44,723 nt of DNA from Actinomycetota bacterium (GCA_005884155.1 VAXD01000042.1:42060-86782); one strand, 5' to 3'; shown: positions 15,265 to 25,157, counted from the first letter of the stretch. Made by a program: numbers and translations. Notes: generated by a model from the letters alone, not told the origin.

Positions 15265-17766
15265 TCAGTCCCGGTCGCGTCCGCCTCGGCCTCGGCCACC
15301 ACCGCGGCCGCCGCGGCCGCGCTCGCCGTCGCGACGCGGTGGGCGCTCCTCGCGTTCGCGCGGAGGCGCGTTCTTGGCGCGCTCGATCAGCTCCTCCGGC
15401 TGGACGAGCGAACCGTTCTCGTGCTTCGCGACCAGCTTGAGGCCGATCCGGCCGCGCTCCTTGTCGACCTCCTGGACGACGACGTCGAGCACGTCGCCGC
15501 GCCCGATCACGTCCTCGATGTGGCCGACGCGGCCCGGGCCGACGTTCGAGACGTGGAGCAGGCCGTCGGTGCCCTTCTTCAGCTCGACGAACGCGCCGAA
15601 CTGCGTCGTCTTGACGACCTTGCCGGTGTAGGTGTCCCCCACCTCCGGCTCCTTCGTGATCCCCTCGACCGCGGCGATCGCGGCATCGGCCTTCGTGCCC
15701 TCGGTCGCGTAGATCAGGATCGTGCCGTCCTCTTCGATGTCGATCTGGACGTCGTTCTCCGACTCGAGCGCGCGGATCGTCTCGCCGCCCTTGCCGATCA
15801 CCATCCCGATCTTCTCGGGGTCGATCTTCACTGTCGAGATCCGCGGCGCGTGCGACGCGAGCTGCTGCCGGCTCTCCGGCATGACCTCGGCCATCTTGTC
15901 GAGGATGAACTCGCGCGCCCGCTTCGCCTGCTCGAGCGCGTTCCGCATGATCTCCTGCGTGACGCCGGTGATCTTGATGTCCATCTGCAGGGCGGTGATG
16001 CCGTCCCGCGAGCCGGCGACCTTGAAGTCCATGTCGCCGAGGTGGTCCTCGGCGCCTTGGATGTCGGTCAGGATCACGTAGTCGTCGCCTTCCTTGACGA
16101 GGCCCATCGCGATTCCGCCGACCGGCGCCTTGATCGGCACGCCGGCGTCCTGCAGCGCGAGCGTCGAGCCGCAGACCGAGCCCATCGACGACGAGCCGTT
16201 CGACTCGAGCGTCTCCGAGACGAGCCGGATCGTGTACGGGAACTCGTCGAGGCCCGGGATCATCGGCTCGAGCGCACGCTGCGCGAGCGCGCCGTGGCCG
16301 ATGTCACGCCGCTTCGGGCCGCGCATGAAGCCCGTCTCCCCGACCGAGTAGGGCGGGAAGTTGTAGTGGTGCATGTAGCGGCGCTCTTCCTCGAGCGAGA
16401 GGTCGTCGATCCGCTGGCCTTCCTTGGCGGTGCCCAGCGTGAGCAGAGTCAGGATCTGCGTCTGGCCGCGCGTGAAGAGGGCCGAGCCGTGCGTGCGTGG
16501 GGTGATGCCGACCTCGCACGTGACCGGCCGGATCTCCTCGGTGCCGCGCCCGTCGGGGCGGCGCTTGTCGACGGCGATCTTGCGCCGGACGAGCTCCTTG
16601 TAGATCGCCTCCGCCGCCCGCTTGATCTGCTGGCGGGTGACCGAGTCCTTGAGGGCAGGCGCGCCGTCCTCGGCCGGAGTGGGCCCGACCGGGAAGGGCA
16701 GGTCGATCTCCTCCTCGATCCGTTCGAAGAGCAGGCTCCGCTTGGCCGACCTGAGCTCCTTCGAGTCCTGCTCTGCGTCGGTCAGCTCCTTCAGCTCCTC
16801 CTCGAACTGCTCGCGCACCGGGGCCAGCACGGCCTCGAGGCGCTGCCGGTCGAGAATCAGGGCGAGGCTCGCGCGCACCTGGATCTCGCGGCGGATGTCG
16901 TCTTCCGTCGACGCCATCGAGAGCGGCTGACAAAGCTCGCCGACGAGCTCCTCGACGACCAGGCTCGCCTCACGCAGACCGTCTGAGGCGATCCTCTCGG
17001 CGAACCTGCTGCCGTGCTCGCCCTCCAGCTCCTCGGTCAGCTCGGCGTCGAGCCAGCGCTCCTTGCCGGCCTGGCGGCGAAGGTCTTCCTGCGCCTCGCA
17101 GATCTTGCGGATCTCGGCGTGCGCGAGCTCGAAGGCCTCGAGGATAGTGTCCTCGGGGACTTCATCCGCGCCGGCCTCGACCATCGTGAGCGCATCCTTC
17201 GTGCCGACGACGATCAGGTCGAGCGTGCTCTCGCCGCTCTCGAGCGAGGCGAGCGTCGGGTTGATCACAAACTCGCCGTCGATCCGCCCGATGCGAACAG
17301 CCCCAATCGGGCCTAGGAACGGCAGCGGGGAGATCATCAGCGCGGCTGAGGCGCCGTTGATGCAGAGAATGTCGTGCGGGGTGACGAGATCGGCCGACAG
17401 CGTCGTGCAGACGACGTGCACCTCGTTCCGGAAGCCCTTCGGCCACAGGGGCCGGATCGGGCGGTCGATCATGCGCGCGGTCAGGATCGCGCGCTCGGTC
17501 GGACGCCCCTCGCGCTTGAAGAAGCCGCCGGGAATCTTGCCCGCGGCATACATCCGCTCTTCGACGTCGACGGTGAGCGGGAAGAAGTCGGCGCCTTCGC
17601 GCGCCTCCATCTTGCCCTGCGCGGTGGCGAGCACCATCGTCTCGCCCGCGCGCACGAGCACGGCGCCGTCCGCCTGCTTGGCGAGCTTGCCGGTCTCGAA
17701 GGTCAGCTCCTGCTCCCCGACGGTCACTGAGACCGTCGCGGTCCGGGGCTCGGTCGTTACTGCCAT
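15265..17766 (-). CDS. pnp: Polyribonucleotide nucleotidyltransferase (PNPase)
   Basis: About 833 residues, longer than the usual 700. It is a phosphorolytic 3'-5' exoribonuclease. The order is RNase PH domain 1, helical linker, RNase PH domain 2 (RGQTQILTLLTLGT, PYTIRLVSETLESNGSSSM), KH domain (IGKGGETIRALE) and S1 domain (GDTYTGKVVKTTQFGAFVEL). A tail follows, rich in Arg and Gly (RGRGGRGGGRGRGGRDRD), that resembles an RGG box and may bind RNA. ATG at 17766 was chosen because GGAGG ends 8 bases upstream of it; GTG 17781 and ATG 17772 sit too close to that site. It follows rpsO, as in many bacteria, with a long structured leader between. Confidence 0.97.
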   Translation of the reverse strand: MAVTTEPRTATVSVTVGEQELTFETGKLAKQADGAVLVRAGETMVLATAQGKMEAREGADFFPLTVDVEERMYAAGKIPGGFFKREGRPTERAILTARMIDRPIRPLWPKGFRNEVHVVCTTLSADLVTPHDILCINGASAALMISPLPFLGPIGAVRIGRIDGEFVINPTLASLESGESTLDLIVVGTKDALTMVEAGADEVPEDTILEAFELAHAEIRKICEAQEDLRRQAGKERWLDAELTEELEGEHGSRFAERIASDGLREASLVVEELVGELCQPLSMASTEDDIRREIQVRASLALILDRQRLEAVLAPVREQFEEELKELTDAEQDSKELRSAKRSLLFERIEEEIDLPFPVGPTPAEDGAPALKDSVTRQQIKRAAEAIYKELVRRKIAVDKRRPDGRGTEEIRPVTCEVGITPRTHGSALFTRGQTQILTLLTLGTAKEGQRIDDLSLEEERRYMHHYNFPPYSVGETGFMRGPKRRDIGHGALAQRALEPMIPGLDEFPYTIRLVSETLESNGSSSMGSVCGSTLALQDAGVPIKAPVGGIAMGLVKEGDDYVILTDIQGAEDHLGDMDFKVAGSRDGITALQMDIKITGVTQEIMRNALEQAKRAREFILDKMAEVMPESRQQLASHAPRISTVKIDPEKIGMVIGKGGETIRALESENDVQIDIEEDGTILIYATEGTKADAAIAAVEGITKEPEVGDTYTGKVVKTTQFGAFVELKKGTDGLLHVSNVGPGRVGHIEDVIGRGDVLDVVVQEVDKERGRIGLKLVAKHENGSLVQPEELIERAKNAPPREREERPPRRDGERGRGGRGGGRGRGGRDRD

Positions 17767-17774
17767 GTTCATGT

Positions 17775-17800
17775 CCTCCACTTCTTGAGGAGAGTGGAGG
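17775..17800 (-). promoter_or_regulatory. Shine-Dalgarno-masking hairpin of pnp (alternative fold)
   Basis: In the mRNA, CCUCCAC (17800-17794) is perfectly complementary to the pnp ribosome site GUGGAGG (17781-17775), with a 12-nt loop. The same CCUCCAC also belongs to the 3' arm of the long stem at 17789-17861, so the two pairings exclude each other. Confidence 0.6.
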
Positions 17801-17861
17801 TTTGAGTCAGCTCCGGCCTCGGGTCGTGCCTCGCCGGGGCTCGCTCAAACTTCCACCCTCC
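17789..17861 (-). promoter_or_regulatory. Long stem-loop in the rpsO-pnp intercistronic region
   Basis: 17844-17861 pairs with 17789-17806 over 18 positions, with one A-C mismatch and one G-U pair in the RNA. The 37-nt apical part carries a second stem, ccggc (17813-17817) with gccgg (17833-17837). The place matches the E. coli rpsO-pnp hairpin that RNase III cuts during PNPase autoregulation. Sequence similarity is not claimed, only equivalent position and shape. Confidence 0.7.
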
Positions 17862-17899
17862 GCGGTTGGTTGCGTCTTCTTGGTGGTTTGGGGTCGGTC

Positions 17900-18169
17900 C
17901 TACCTCCTGAGGCCGAGCTCCTGGATCAGTGCGCGATACCCCTCGAGGTCGCGCTTCTGCAGGTACTGCAGGAGCCGCCGCCGGCGGCCGACGAGCTTGA
18001 GCAGCCCACGCCGTGAGTAGTGATCCTTCGGGTGGCTGCGGAGGTGCTCGGTGAGCTCGTTCACCCGGGCGGTCAACAACGCGATCTGCACCTGGGCGGA
18101 GCCCGTGTCGGCCTGGTTGCGGCCGTGCTTGTCGAAAATCTCCTGCTTCGCTTCCTTGGTGAGGGTCAA
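17900..18169 (-). CDS. rpsO: 30S ribosomal protein S15
   Basis: 89 residues, exactly the usual length. The S15 core is plain: DTGSAQVQIALLTARVNELTEHL, HPKDHYSRRGLLKLVGRRRRLL and the C-terminal GYRALIQELGLRR. It binds 16S rRNA helices in the platform of the small subunit. The start is TTG at 18169, with AAGGAGG 5 bases upstream. It lies upstream of pnp on the same strand, separated by about 130 bases of structured RNA, and downstream of its own structured leader, which suggests autoregulation by S15. No oddities in the protein. Confidence 0.98.
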   Translation of the reverse strand: MTLTKEAKQEIFDKHGRNQADTGSAQVQIALLTARVNELTEHLRSHPKDHYSRRGLLKLVGRRRRLLQYLQKRDLEGYRALIQELGLRR

Positions 18170-18192
18170 CCTCGCCTCCTTGTAACGTGACT

Positions 18193-18244
18193 CCGCAGTC
18201 CAAGCGCGCCGCGGGGAAGCACCCGCGTACGGCCGAGACTGCGG
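18193..18244 (-). promoter_or_regulatory. Putative S15 leader RNA (autoregulatory structure)
   Basis: In the rpsO 5' leader, CCGCAGUC (18244-18237) pairs with GACUGCGG (18200-18193), 8 perfect pairs. They enclose a GC-rich inner hairpin with gcgggg/acccgc-type arms around 18211-18226. It lies about 25 bases upstream of the rpsO TTG, where S15-binding leaders occur in many bacteria. The protein contact motif cannot be shown by eye. Confidence 0.5.
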
Positions 18245-18252
18245 TCTGCTCT

Positions 18253-18258
18253 AGGGTA
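18253..18258 (-). promoter_or_regulatory. Putative -10 element of rpsO
   Basis: TACCCT on the minus strand. Transcription would start near 18246, just before the first arm of the putative S15 leader. The -35 is weak. Confidence 0.35.
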
Positions 18259-18416
18259 GCAATTCGCCCGATCCGGTTTCGGCAGCCAGGTTGGAGCGTT
18301 GGTCGGGCCCAAATCGCCCCGGAGGCCACCAACCTCCTCCCCACTGCGAGCGTATCGGGCAAATGCGTACGTGTGGGTGACGGACCTGCGCCGAAAGCGT
18401 CACGATTTCTGCACAG

Positions 18417-19823
18417 GTGGACGCGGCGATTGCAGCCGGACATCCCGCCACGGTCGAGGCGGGGGTCGAGGTGCTCGCGGAGGGCGGGAGCGCTGCCGAT
18501 GCCGCCGTCGCGGCCAGCCTTGCCTCCTGCGTCGCCGAGACGGTCATGACAGGCCTGCTCGGCGGAGGCCACGCGATCTACTTCGACGCCGGCTCCCGCC
18601 GCGCGCGGAATCTCGACTGCTTCGTCGCGGTGCCCGGGCTCGGTGGAAAGGCGACCGCCGCCGAGCTGGTCGAGCTCGAGGTGCCGTTCGGAATCGAGCT
18701 CGTGCACTACACGGTCGGGATCGCGTCCTGCGGCGTGCCTGGGTTGCCCGCCGGGCTGGGTGCCCTCCACGCCGAGCACGGCCGGCTTCCATGGTCGCGC
18801 GTCTGTGAGCCGGCGCTCCGCCTCGCCCAGGCCGGCGTCGACTTCCCGCCAGCGCACGCAGCCTGCCTGCAGATGCTGGCGCCTGTCATGACGATGAACG
18901 AGGGCGCAGGCATCTACGCACCAGGCGGACAGCTTCTGCCCTCCGGTGGAAAGCTCCGGCAGCCGGGACTCGTACGCGCGCTCGAGCTGCTGGCGGACGA
19001 GGGCCCGGCGTCGGTCTACACCGGAGCGATCGGGCGGTCACTGCTCGAGCTCGTCGACGAGCGTGGCGGGGTCGTGACGCGCGAGGACCTGCTCGCGTAC
19101 GAGGCGCGCTGGCCCGAGCCGGTCGAGGTGCCCTACGCGGGCATTCGTTTTTTCACGCGCGGCGGTCTCTCGCGCGTTCCCGAGACGATCATCCGCCTCC
19201 CAGAGCTGCGCGGTCTCTCCGAGCCGGAACGAGCCGTCGGACTCGCACGCGTGCTCGACGATCGGCCTCCGCAGGGTCACACGACGAACATCTCGGTCGT
19301 TGACCGCGAGGGCAGCGCCTGCGTCCTGACCTCGAGCCTCGGGTTGGGCTCAGGCGACTTCCTGCCCGGCCTCGACCTCCATCTGAACAGCATGCTGGGC
19401 GAGACCGACCTGGTTACAGAGCCTCTTCGGCCTGGCGACCGCATGGACAGCATGATGGCGCCGAGCCTGGCGCTCGACGACGAAGGTGTCGTGCTGGCCG
19501 CGGGAGCCGCCGGCGGAACGAGGCTACGGAGCGCTCTACTACAGGTGGTGAGTGGAATCCTCGACGAAGGGCTCGAGCCCGGGGCCGCTGTCTCCCGGCC
19601 GCGTCTGCACCCGGCGCGTGGGGTCGTTCACCTCGAGCCGGGATTCCGGCCCGAGGTCGAGCTCGCGCTCGAGCGGGCCGGGTGGGACGTGCGCACCTGG
19701 CCGGCGCAGCACCACTACTTCGGCGGCGTCAGCGTCGTCGGGCGGAGCGGCTCTGCGGGCGACCCTCGGCGTGGCGGGGGCGCGGCAGCGGTGCGATTCC
19801 GCGGGGAGCGTCGGCGGAACTGA
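18417..19823 (+). CDS. Gamma-glutamyltransferase-like Ntn hydrolase (no signal peptide)
   Basis: 468 residues, somewhat shorter than the usual 520-580. The family N-terminus is clear (AAGHPATVEAGVEVLAEGGS, ADAAVAASLA, TGLLGGGHAIYF). The autoprocessing site is GHTTNISVVD, with the nucleophilic Thr, giving a large and a small subunit. The C-terminal half keeps MAPSLALDDEGVV and GAAGGTRLRSALLQVV. Such enzymes hydrolyse or transfer gamma-glutamyl groups, e.g. of glutathione or its actinobacterial analogues. No signal peptide precedes the catalytic fold, so it may act in the cytoplasm. The region just before the nucleophile is shortened. It stands alone on the plus strand, divergent from rpsO, interrupting the large minus-strand cluster. 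GTG 18417 has no clear Shine-Dalgarno. Confidence 0.88.
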   Translation: MDAAIAAGHPATVEAGVEVLAEGGSAADAAVAASLASCVAETVMTGLLGGGHAIYFDAGSRRARNLDCFVAVPGLGGKATAAELVELEVPFGIELVHYTVGIASCGVPGLPAGLGALHAEHGRLPWSRVCEPALRLAQAGVDFPPAHAACLQMLAPVMTMNEGAGIYAPGGQLLPSGGKLRQPGLVRALELLADEGPASVYTGAIGRSLLELVDERGGVVTREDLLAYEARWPEPVEVPYAGIRFFTRGGLSRVPETIIRLPELRGLSEPERAVGLARVLDDRPPQGHTTNISVVDREGSACVLTSSLGLGSGDFLPGLDLHLNSMLGETDLVTEPLRPGDRMDSMMAPSLALDDEGVVLAAGAAGGTRLRSALLQVVSGILDEGLEPGAAVSRPRLHPARGVVHLEPGFRPEVELALERAGWDVRTWPAQHHYFGGVSVVGRSGSAGDPRRGGGAAAVRFRGERRRN

Positions 19824-19980
19824 GGGGCTCCCACCCAAGGTACGTGCAGTTTGGACAGCCAGGATTCGCAACCGCGGTGCTGCGCTCTCGGCGCCGCCAG
19901 TAGATCGATCCACAACCGAGACACCGAACTGTCTCGATGACCCGAAAACCGTGTTCATCCTCCTGCATTCTTCCGGCCAT
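19729..19980 (-). CDS. Small zinc-ribbon protein, unknown function
   Basis: About 83 residues from ATG 19980 (TTG 20007 and ATG 19968 are alternatives). The informative core is VIETVRCLGCGSIYWRRR followed by NPGCPNCTYLGWEPL, i.e. two Cys-x2-Cys pairs about 20 apart, a classic zinc ribbon. The C-terminal 25 or so residues are Arg/Pro-rich and lie antisense to the last 95 bases of the gamma-glutamyltransferase-like gene. They may be unstructured. Local base composition upstream (ttgcaaaaactt) is AT-rich, as for a start region. Zinc ribbons of this size often bind nucleic acid or RNA polymerase; that is inference. It lies just downstream of ribF, on the same strand. Confidence 0.6.
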   Translation of the reverse strand: MAGRMQEDEHGFRVIETVRCLGCGSIYWRRRERSTAVANPGCPNCTYLGWEPLSSADAPRGIAPLPRPRHAEGRPQSRSARRR

Positions 19981-20031
19981 GTGCCTAGAAGAGGCCACTA
20001 GTTGCAAAAACTTGCGCGCCGCCGCCGAGGC

Positions 20032-20898
20032 TCAGACAGGCGGGCGCGCGCCGCGGGCTTCGTCGACGTCACGAGCGATCTGCTCGACCAGCGCCGCCTC
20101 GCTCTCGAAGGCGCGCTCCTCACGCAGCCGCCGCCAGAGCTGCAGCACCAGACGCCGGCCGTAGAGATTGCCGCTGAAGTCGATCAGGTGCGCTTCCACG
20201 CGCCGCTCCTGCCCGCCGTAGTGCGGATTCGTCCCAATCGAGATTGCCGCCCGATGGCCGTTCGCGGCGCCTGCGTAGATCCCGTGTGCCGGCACGAGCA
20301 GGTCCGCCTGAACGCGCAGATTCGCCGTGGGAAAGCCGAGCGTGCCGCCGCGCGCATCGCCTGACACGACGATCCCCTCGACCTCCGGCGGGCGCCCGAG
20401 CAGCCTCGCCGCCCCCTCGGTCTCTCCCGCCCGGAAGAGGTCGCGGATGCTGCTCGACGAGATGCCTTCGACCAACGGCACAACCCGTGTCTCGAAACCG
20501 AGCTCCGCGAGCAGGGCGAGATCACCGCTCCGACCGCGTCCGAAGCGGAAATCGGCACCCGCGACGACCACATCCGTGCTGAGCGGTCGCAGCACCGCGT
20601 CCACGAACTCGGCTGGGCCGAGCTGGGCGAGCTCGAGATCGAACTCGACGACGAGCGTTTCTTCGATCCCGGCTTCGGCGATCAGCTCGAGCCGCCGCTC
20701 GAGCGTTGTCAGGAGCTCGACCTCGTACCCGAGCGCGATGCGCGGATGCGGGTCGAACGTGACGACCGTGGACGTGCGCCCGGTGGCCTGGGCGGCGTCC
20801 AGCACCCGGCGGTGACCGAGGTGGACCCCGTCGAACGTCCCGATCGCGACGCCACGCGGGCGTGCGCCGAGCTCGGCAGGATCGCGCGCGACCTTCAC
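20032..20898 (-). CDS. ribF: Bifunctional riboflavin kinase / FAD synthetase
   Basis: 288 residues, typical. The N-terminal adenylyltransferase domain has GTFDGVHLGHRRV and the SSSSIRDLFRAGE motif. The C-terminal kinase domain has LGFPTANLRV, the riboflavin/ATP-binding PTAN turn, GTNPHYGG and EAHLIDFSGNLYG. It converts riboflavin to FMN and then FAD. The start overlaps the truB stop by 4 bases (ATGA), so the two are translationally coupled, the usual truB-ribF arrangement. It is the last enzyme gene of the nusA-infB operon before the small zinc-ribbon gene. Confidence 0.97.
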   Translation of the reverse strand: MKVARDPAELGARPRGVAIGTFDGVHLGHRRVLDAAQATGRTSTVVTFDPHPRIALGYEVELLTTLERRLELIAEAGIEETLVVEFDLELAQLGPAEFVDAVLRPLSTDVVVAGADFRFGRGRSGDLALLAELGFETRVVPLVEGISSSSIRDLFRAGETEGAARLLGRPPEVEGIVVSGDARGGTLGFPTANLRVQADLLVPAHGIYAGAANGHRAAISIGTNPHYGGQERRVEAHLIDFSGNLYGRRLVLQLWRRLREERAFESEAALVEQIARDVDEARGARPPV

Positions 20899-21578
20899 AG
20901 CGCCGCGTCCGTTTCGGCCCGCACGCCGATCCGGGCCAGCGCGTCAGCCGGGGCGATGATCCGCTCCGGGTCGGCCTCCTCGACCCGGAATGGCCCGACT
21001 TCCGTCCGCCGAAGCGTGGCACAGTGCCCGCCGAGCGCGTCCGCGATCGCACGCACGTACGTCCCCGAGCTGACGCGCAGGTCGAGACGAGCGACTCCGT
21101 CGCTATAGGAGATGACGTCGAGCGCGTCCACCCGCGAGCGCCGCATGGGCATCTCGACCGCAACGCCCCGGCGGTGCAGCCGGTAGGCGCGCTCACCGCC
21201 GATCTTCACGGCCGACGCGGCCGGGACCGGCAGCTCGATCTCACCGCGGAGGCCCTCGAGCCGCTTCTCCAGCCGGCCGGCGGACGCTGCCTCGTGCGAC
21301 TCGACCACATCGCCTTCCCGATCGCCCGTGCTCGTCCGGACACGGAGATCTACGTCGGTCACGTAGCGCTTGTCCAGTCCAACGAAGCATGAAGCCAGCT
21401 TGGTTGCCGCACCGGACAACACGAGCAACAACCCCGAGGCGAACGGGTCCAACGTGCCGGCGTGTCCGGTCCGCGCGCCGGTCCGCCGCCGCACCTCGGC
21501 GACGACCGCGAAGGACGACGGCCCCTCCGGCTTGTCGATCAAGAAGATCCCGCTCGGGCTAAGCGCCCGCCGTGGCAC
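20895..21578 (-). CDS. truB: tRNA pseudouridine(55) synthase
   Basis: About 227 residues from GTG 21578. It makes pseudouridine 55 in the T-loop of tRNAs. Family marks are IFLIDKPEGPSSF, the catalytic Asp in GHAGTLDPFASGLL, KRYVTDVDLRVRTSTGD and GTYVRAIADALG. The C-terminal region is short. The frame is open back to 21662, but that extra part is Arg/Ser-rich, unlike any TruB, and lies over the end of nrnA. GTG 21578 keeps a 20-base overlap with nrnA and starts just before the conserved LIDKP. It is coupled downstream to ribF. Confidence 0.95.
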   Translation of the reverse strand: MPRRALSPSGIFLIDKPEGPSSFAVVAEVRRRTGARTGHAGTLDPFASGLLLVLSGAATKLASCFVGLDKRYVTDVDLRVRTSTGDREGDVVESHEAASAGRLEKRLEGLRGEIELPVPAASAVKIGGERAYRLHRRGVAVEMPMRRSRVDALDVISYSDGVARLDLRVSSGTYVRAIADALGGHCATLRRTEVGPFRVEEADPERIIAPADALARIGVRAETDAAL

Positions 21579-22527
21579 GGACGAACTCGTCGTGGATGAA
21601 CCGCGTGACCTCTTTGATCGACGCGTCGCTCGAGAAGCCGGCCGCCTGACGATGTCCTCCACCGCCGGACAAGCGGGCGATCGCCGAGACGTCGAGCTCG
21701 TCGTCGGACGAGCGCAGGCTCACGCGCCGAGCGGGCCCCTCCCGCCGCGGCGGCTCCCGGATCAAAGCGGCCATCGACGCCCCCTCGACGGCGCGCAGGT
21801 AGTCGATGATCCCCTCGGAGTACGCCTCGGGAGCGTTCAACTCCGTGAAGTCGCTCCGCAGCAGGTACGAGACGACCAATCGCCCGCCCTCGTAGACCTC
21901 CGCCCGGTCGAGCGCGCGCGCCAGCAGCTTCAGCTTCGCGAACTCGACCGACTCGTAGATCCCCTGGAAGACGCGGTGGACGTCGGCGCCGGCCTCGACC
22001 AGCTCCGCGGCGAGCCGCAACGCATCGGTCACGAGCGCGATGTAGAGAGCCTCGGCGATCTCCGGCGTTAGCTCCACGCCGAGCTCCCGGAGGACGTCTC
22101 GCAGGACCTCCCCGGTCGACGACGCGTCCGCGACGATCAGGTTGAGGTCGCCGAAGCGCGAGTTGTCGTGATGGTGGTCGACGTCGATCTTCAGCGACGC
22201 CTGCTCGAGCAGGGACGGAGCCGGCCCGAGCCGGCTCTCGTTGGCGCAGTCGAGCGCGACCAGGACGCGGTCGCCCACCTCGGGTGGCGCGCCACGGCGG
22301 AGCCCGTCCAGCGGCATGAACGAGTACTCGGTCGGCAGCGGCGCGTCGCCGTAGAGGTACATCTCGCTGTCCTTGCCGAGCGCGTCCAGCGCCAGCTTGG
22401 CCGCGAGCAACGAGCCGAGCGCGTCGCCGTCCGGGTTCTCGTGCGTGACCAGCAGGAAACGGTCGTGGGAGCGAAGCGCTCCGGCAACCGCCCTCAGGTC
22501 GTCACTCGTCGTTTGGCGCGAGCTCAT
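21559..22527 (-). CDS. nrnA: DHH/DHHA1 phosphoesterase (oligoribonuclease / pAp phosphatase NrnA type)
   Basis: 322 residues. The metal-binding motifs of the DHH superfamily are in order: VTHENPDGDALGSLLA, a middle ALDCANESRLG, IDVDHHHDNSRFGD, and the C-terminal DHHA1 motif SGGGGHRQAAGF. NrnA proteins degrade short oligoribonucleotides and 3'-phosphoadenosine 5'-phosphate; some related proteins cleave cyclic di-AMP or pGpG. Location between rbfA and truB is the usual one for NrnA in Gram-positive bacteria. The ATG at 22527 overlaps the end of rbfA by 26 bases. The exact substrate is not determined from sequence. Confidence 0.93.
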   Translation of the reverse strand: MSSRQTTSDDLRAVAGALRSHDRFLLVTHENPDGDALGSLLAAKLALDALGKDSEMYLYGDAPLPTEYSFMPLDGLRRGAPPEVGDRVLVALDCANESRLGPAPSLLEQASLKIDVDHHHDNSRFGDLNLIVADASSTGEVLRDVLRELGVELTPEIAEALYIALVTDALRLAAELVEAGADVHRVFQGIYESVEFAKLKLLARALDRAEVYEGGRLVVSYLLRSDFTELNAPEAYSEGIIDYLRAVEGASMAALIREPPRREGPARRVSLRSSDDELDVSAIARLSGGGGHRQAAGFSSDASIKEVTRFIHDEFVRATAGA

Positions 22528-22846
22528 CGATGAGTTGGGTCATGCGGACCCCGCGCTCGACCGTCGGATCGTACTCGAAGGTCAGCTGGGGAGTCCGCTT
22601 CATTCTGAGCTGCCGCGCGACGCGCGCCTGTAGGACGCCGTGCGCGGCCGTCAGCCCGGCCAGCGTCTTCTCGCGCTTGCGCTCCGTCCCGAGGACGCTG
22701 ACGAACACCGTTGCGTGTCGCAGGTCGAGCGAGGTCTCGACGCCGGTAACCGTGACGAACCCGACTCGCGGGTCCTTCAGCTCGCCGACCGCCTCGGAGA
22801 TCACCTCGCGGACTGCTTCGTTGACGCGTCGCATCCGATCGCTCAT
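22502..22846 (-). CDS. rbfA: 30S ribosome-binding factor A
   Basis: 114 residues, standard. RbfA is a KH-like cold-shock ribosome-assembly factor that acts on the 16S rRNA 5' end. Recognisable parts are MRRVNEAVREVISEAVGELKDPRVGFVTVTGVE, ATVFVSVLG and the conserved C-terminal TPQLTFEYDPTVERGVRM. ATG 22846. It lies in the canonical infB-ylxP-rbfA order, 17 bases downstream of ylxP. Confidence 0.97.
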   Translation of the reverse strand: MSDRMRRVNEAVREVISEAVGELKDPRVGFVTVTGVETSLDLRHATVFVSVLGTERKREKTLAGLTAAHGVLQARVARQLRMKRTPQLTFEYDPTVERGVRMTQLIDELAPNDE

Positions 22847-22863
22847 GCCGGGTATTCAAGCGG

Positions 22864-23169
22864 TCAGTCGTCGAGGGTGACGACGTCGCGCTCGACGCGC
22901 ACGAGCTCGAAGGCCTGGCCGGCCAGGAAGCGCTCCGCCCCGTCGAGCAGCTCCTCGAGCTCGCGATGGCCACGCGCGACGCACGAGAGCGTCAACCGCG
23001 AGCGCTGCCAGAGCTCGTGGTGGTCGACCTCCGCAACCGACGCGCCGAAGCGCCGCTGTAGCTGCGCCTTCACGCTCAGAAGCTCCTTGCGCTTGCCCTT
23101 GAGCGAGCCGTTCTCGGGGAAGTGCAGCTCCGCGGAGAGGATCCCGACGTAGCCCGAGCCGGAGCTCAA
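22864..23169 (-). CDS. ylxP: DUF503 family protein YlxP
   Basis: 101 residues. The family features are YVGILSAELHFPENGSLKGKRKEL at the start and the central FGASVAEVDHHELWQRSRL, with LSCVARGHRELEELLD later. DUF503 proteins sit almost always between infB and rbfA and are thought to help ribosome or RNA metabolism; the biochemical role is unknown. The start is TTG at 23169, 4 bases after the infB stop, with AGGAG almost touching it, so the exact start is uncertain. Confidence 0.92.
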   Translation of the reverse strand: MSSGSGYVGILSAELHFPENGSLKGKRKELLSVKAQLQRRFGASVAEVDHHELWQRSRLTLSCVARGHRELEELLDGAERFLAGQAFELVRVERDVVTLDD

Positions 23170-23173
23170 GCTC

Positions 23174-25144
<1,971 letters not shown>

Positions 25145-25151
25145 CGGCGTC

Positions 25152-25157
25152 AGTGTA
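25152..25157 (-). promoter_or_regulatory. Putative internal -10 element of infB (leaderless)
   Basis: TACACT on the minus strand, 7 bases before ATG 25144, in the 57-base gap after ylxR. No Shine-Dalgarno is visible at the ATG. Confidence 0.4.

Noticed and set aside
14971..16986. 670-codon plus-strand frame over pnp
   Set aside because: Antisense to PNPase, low-complexity RDLVA composition, no start signal.
21579..21662. Longer N-terminus of TruB
   Set aside because: Arg/Ser-rich, unlike TruB, and lies over the end of nrnA.
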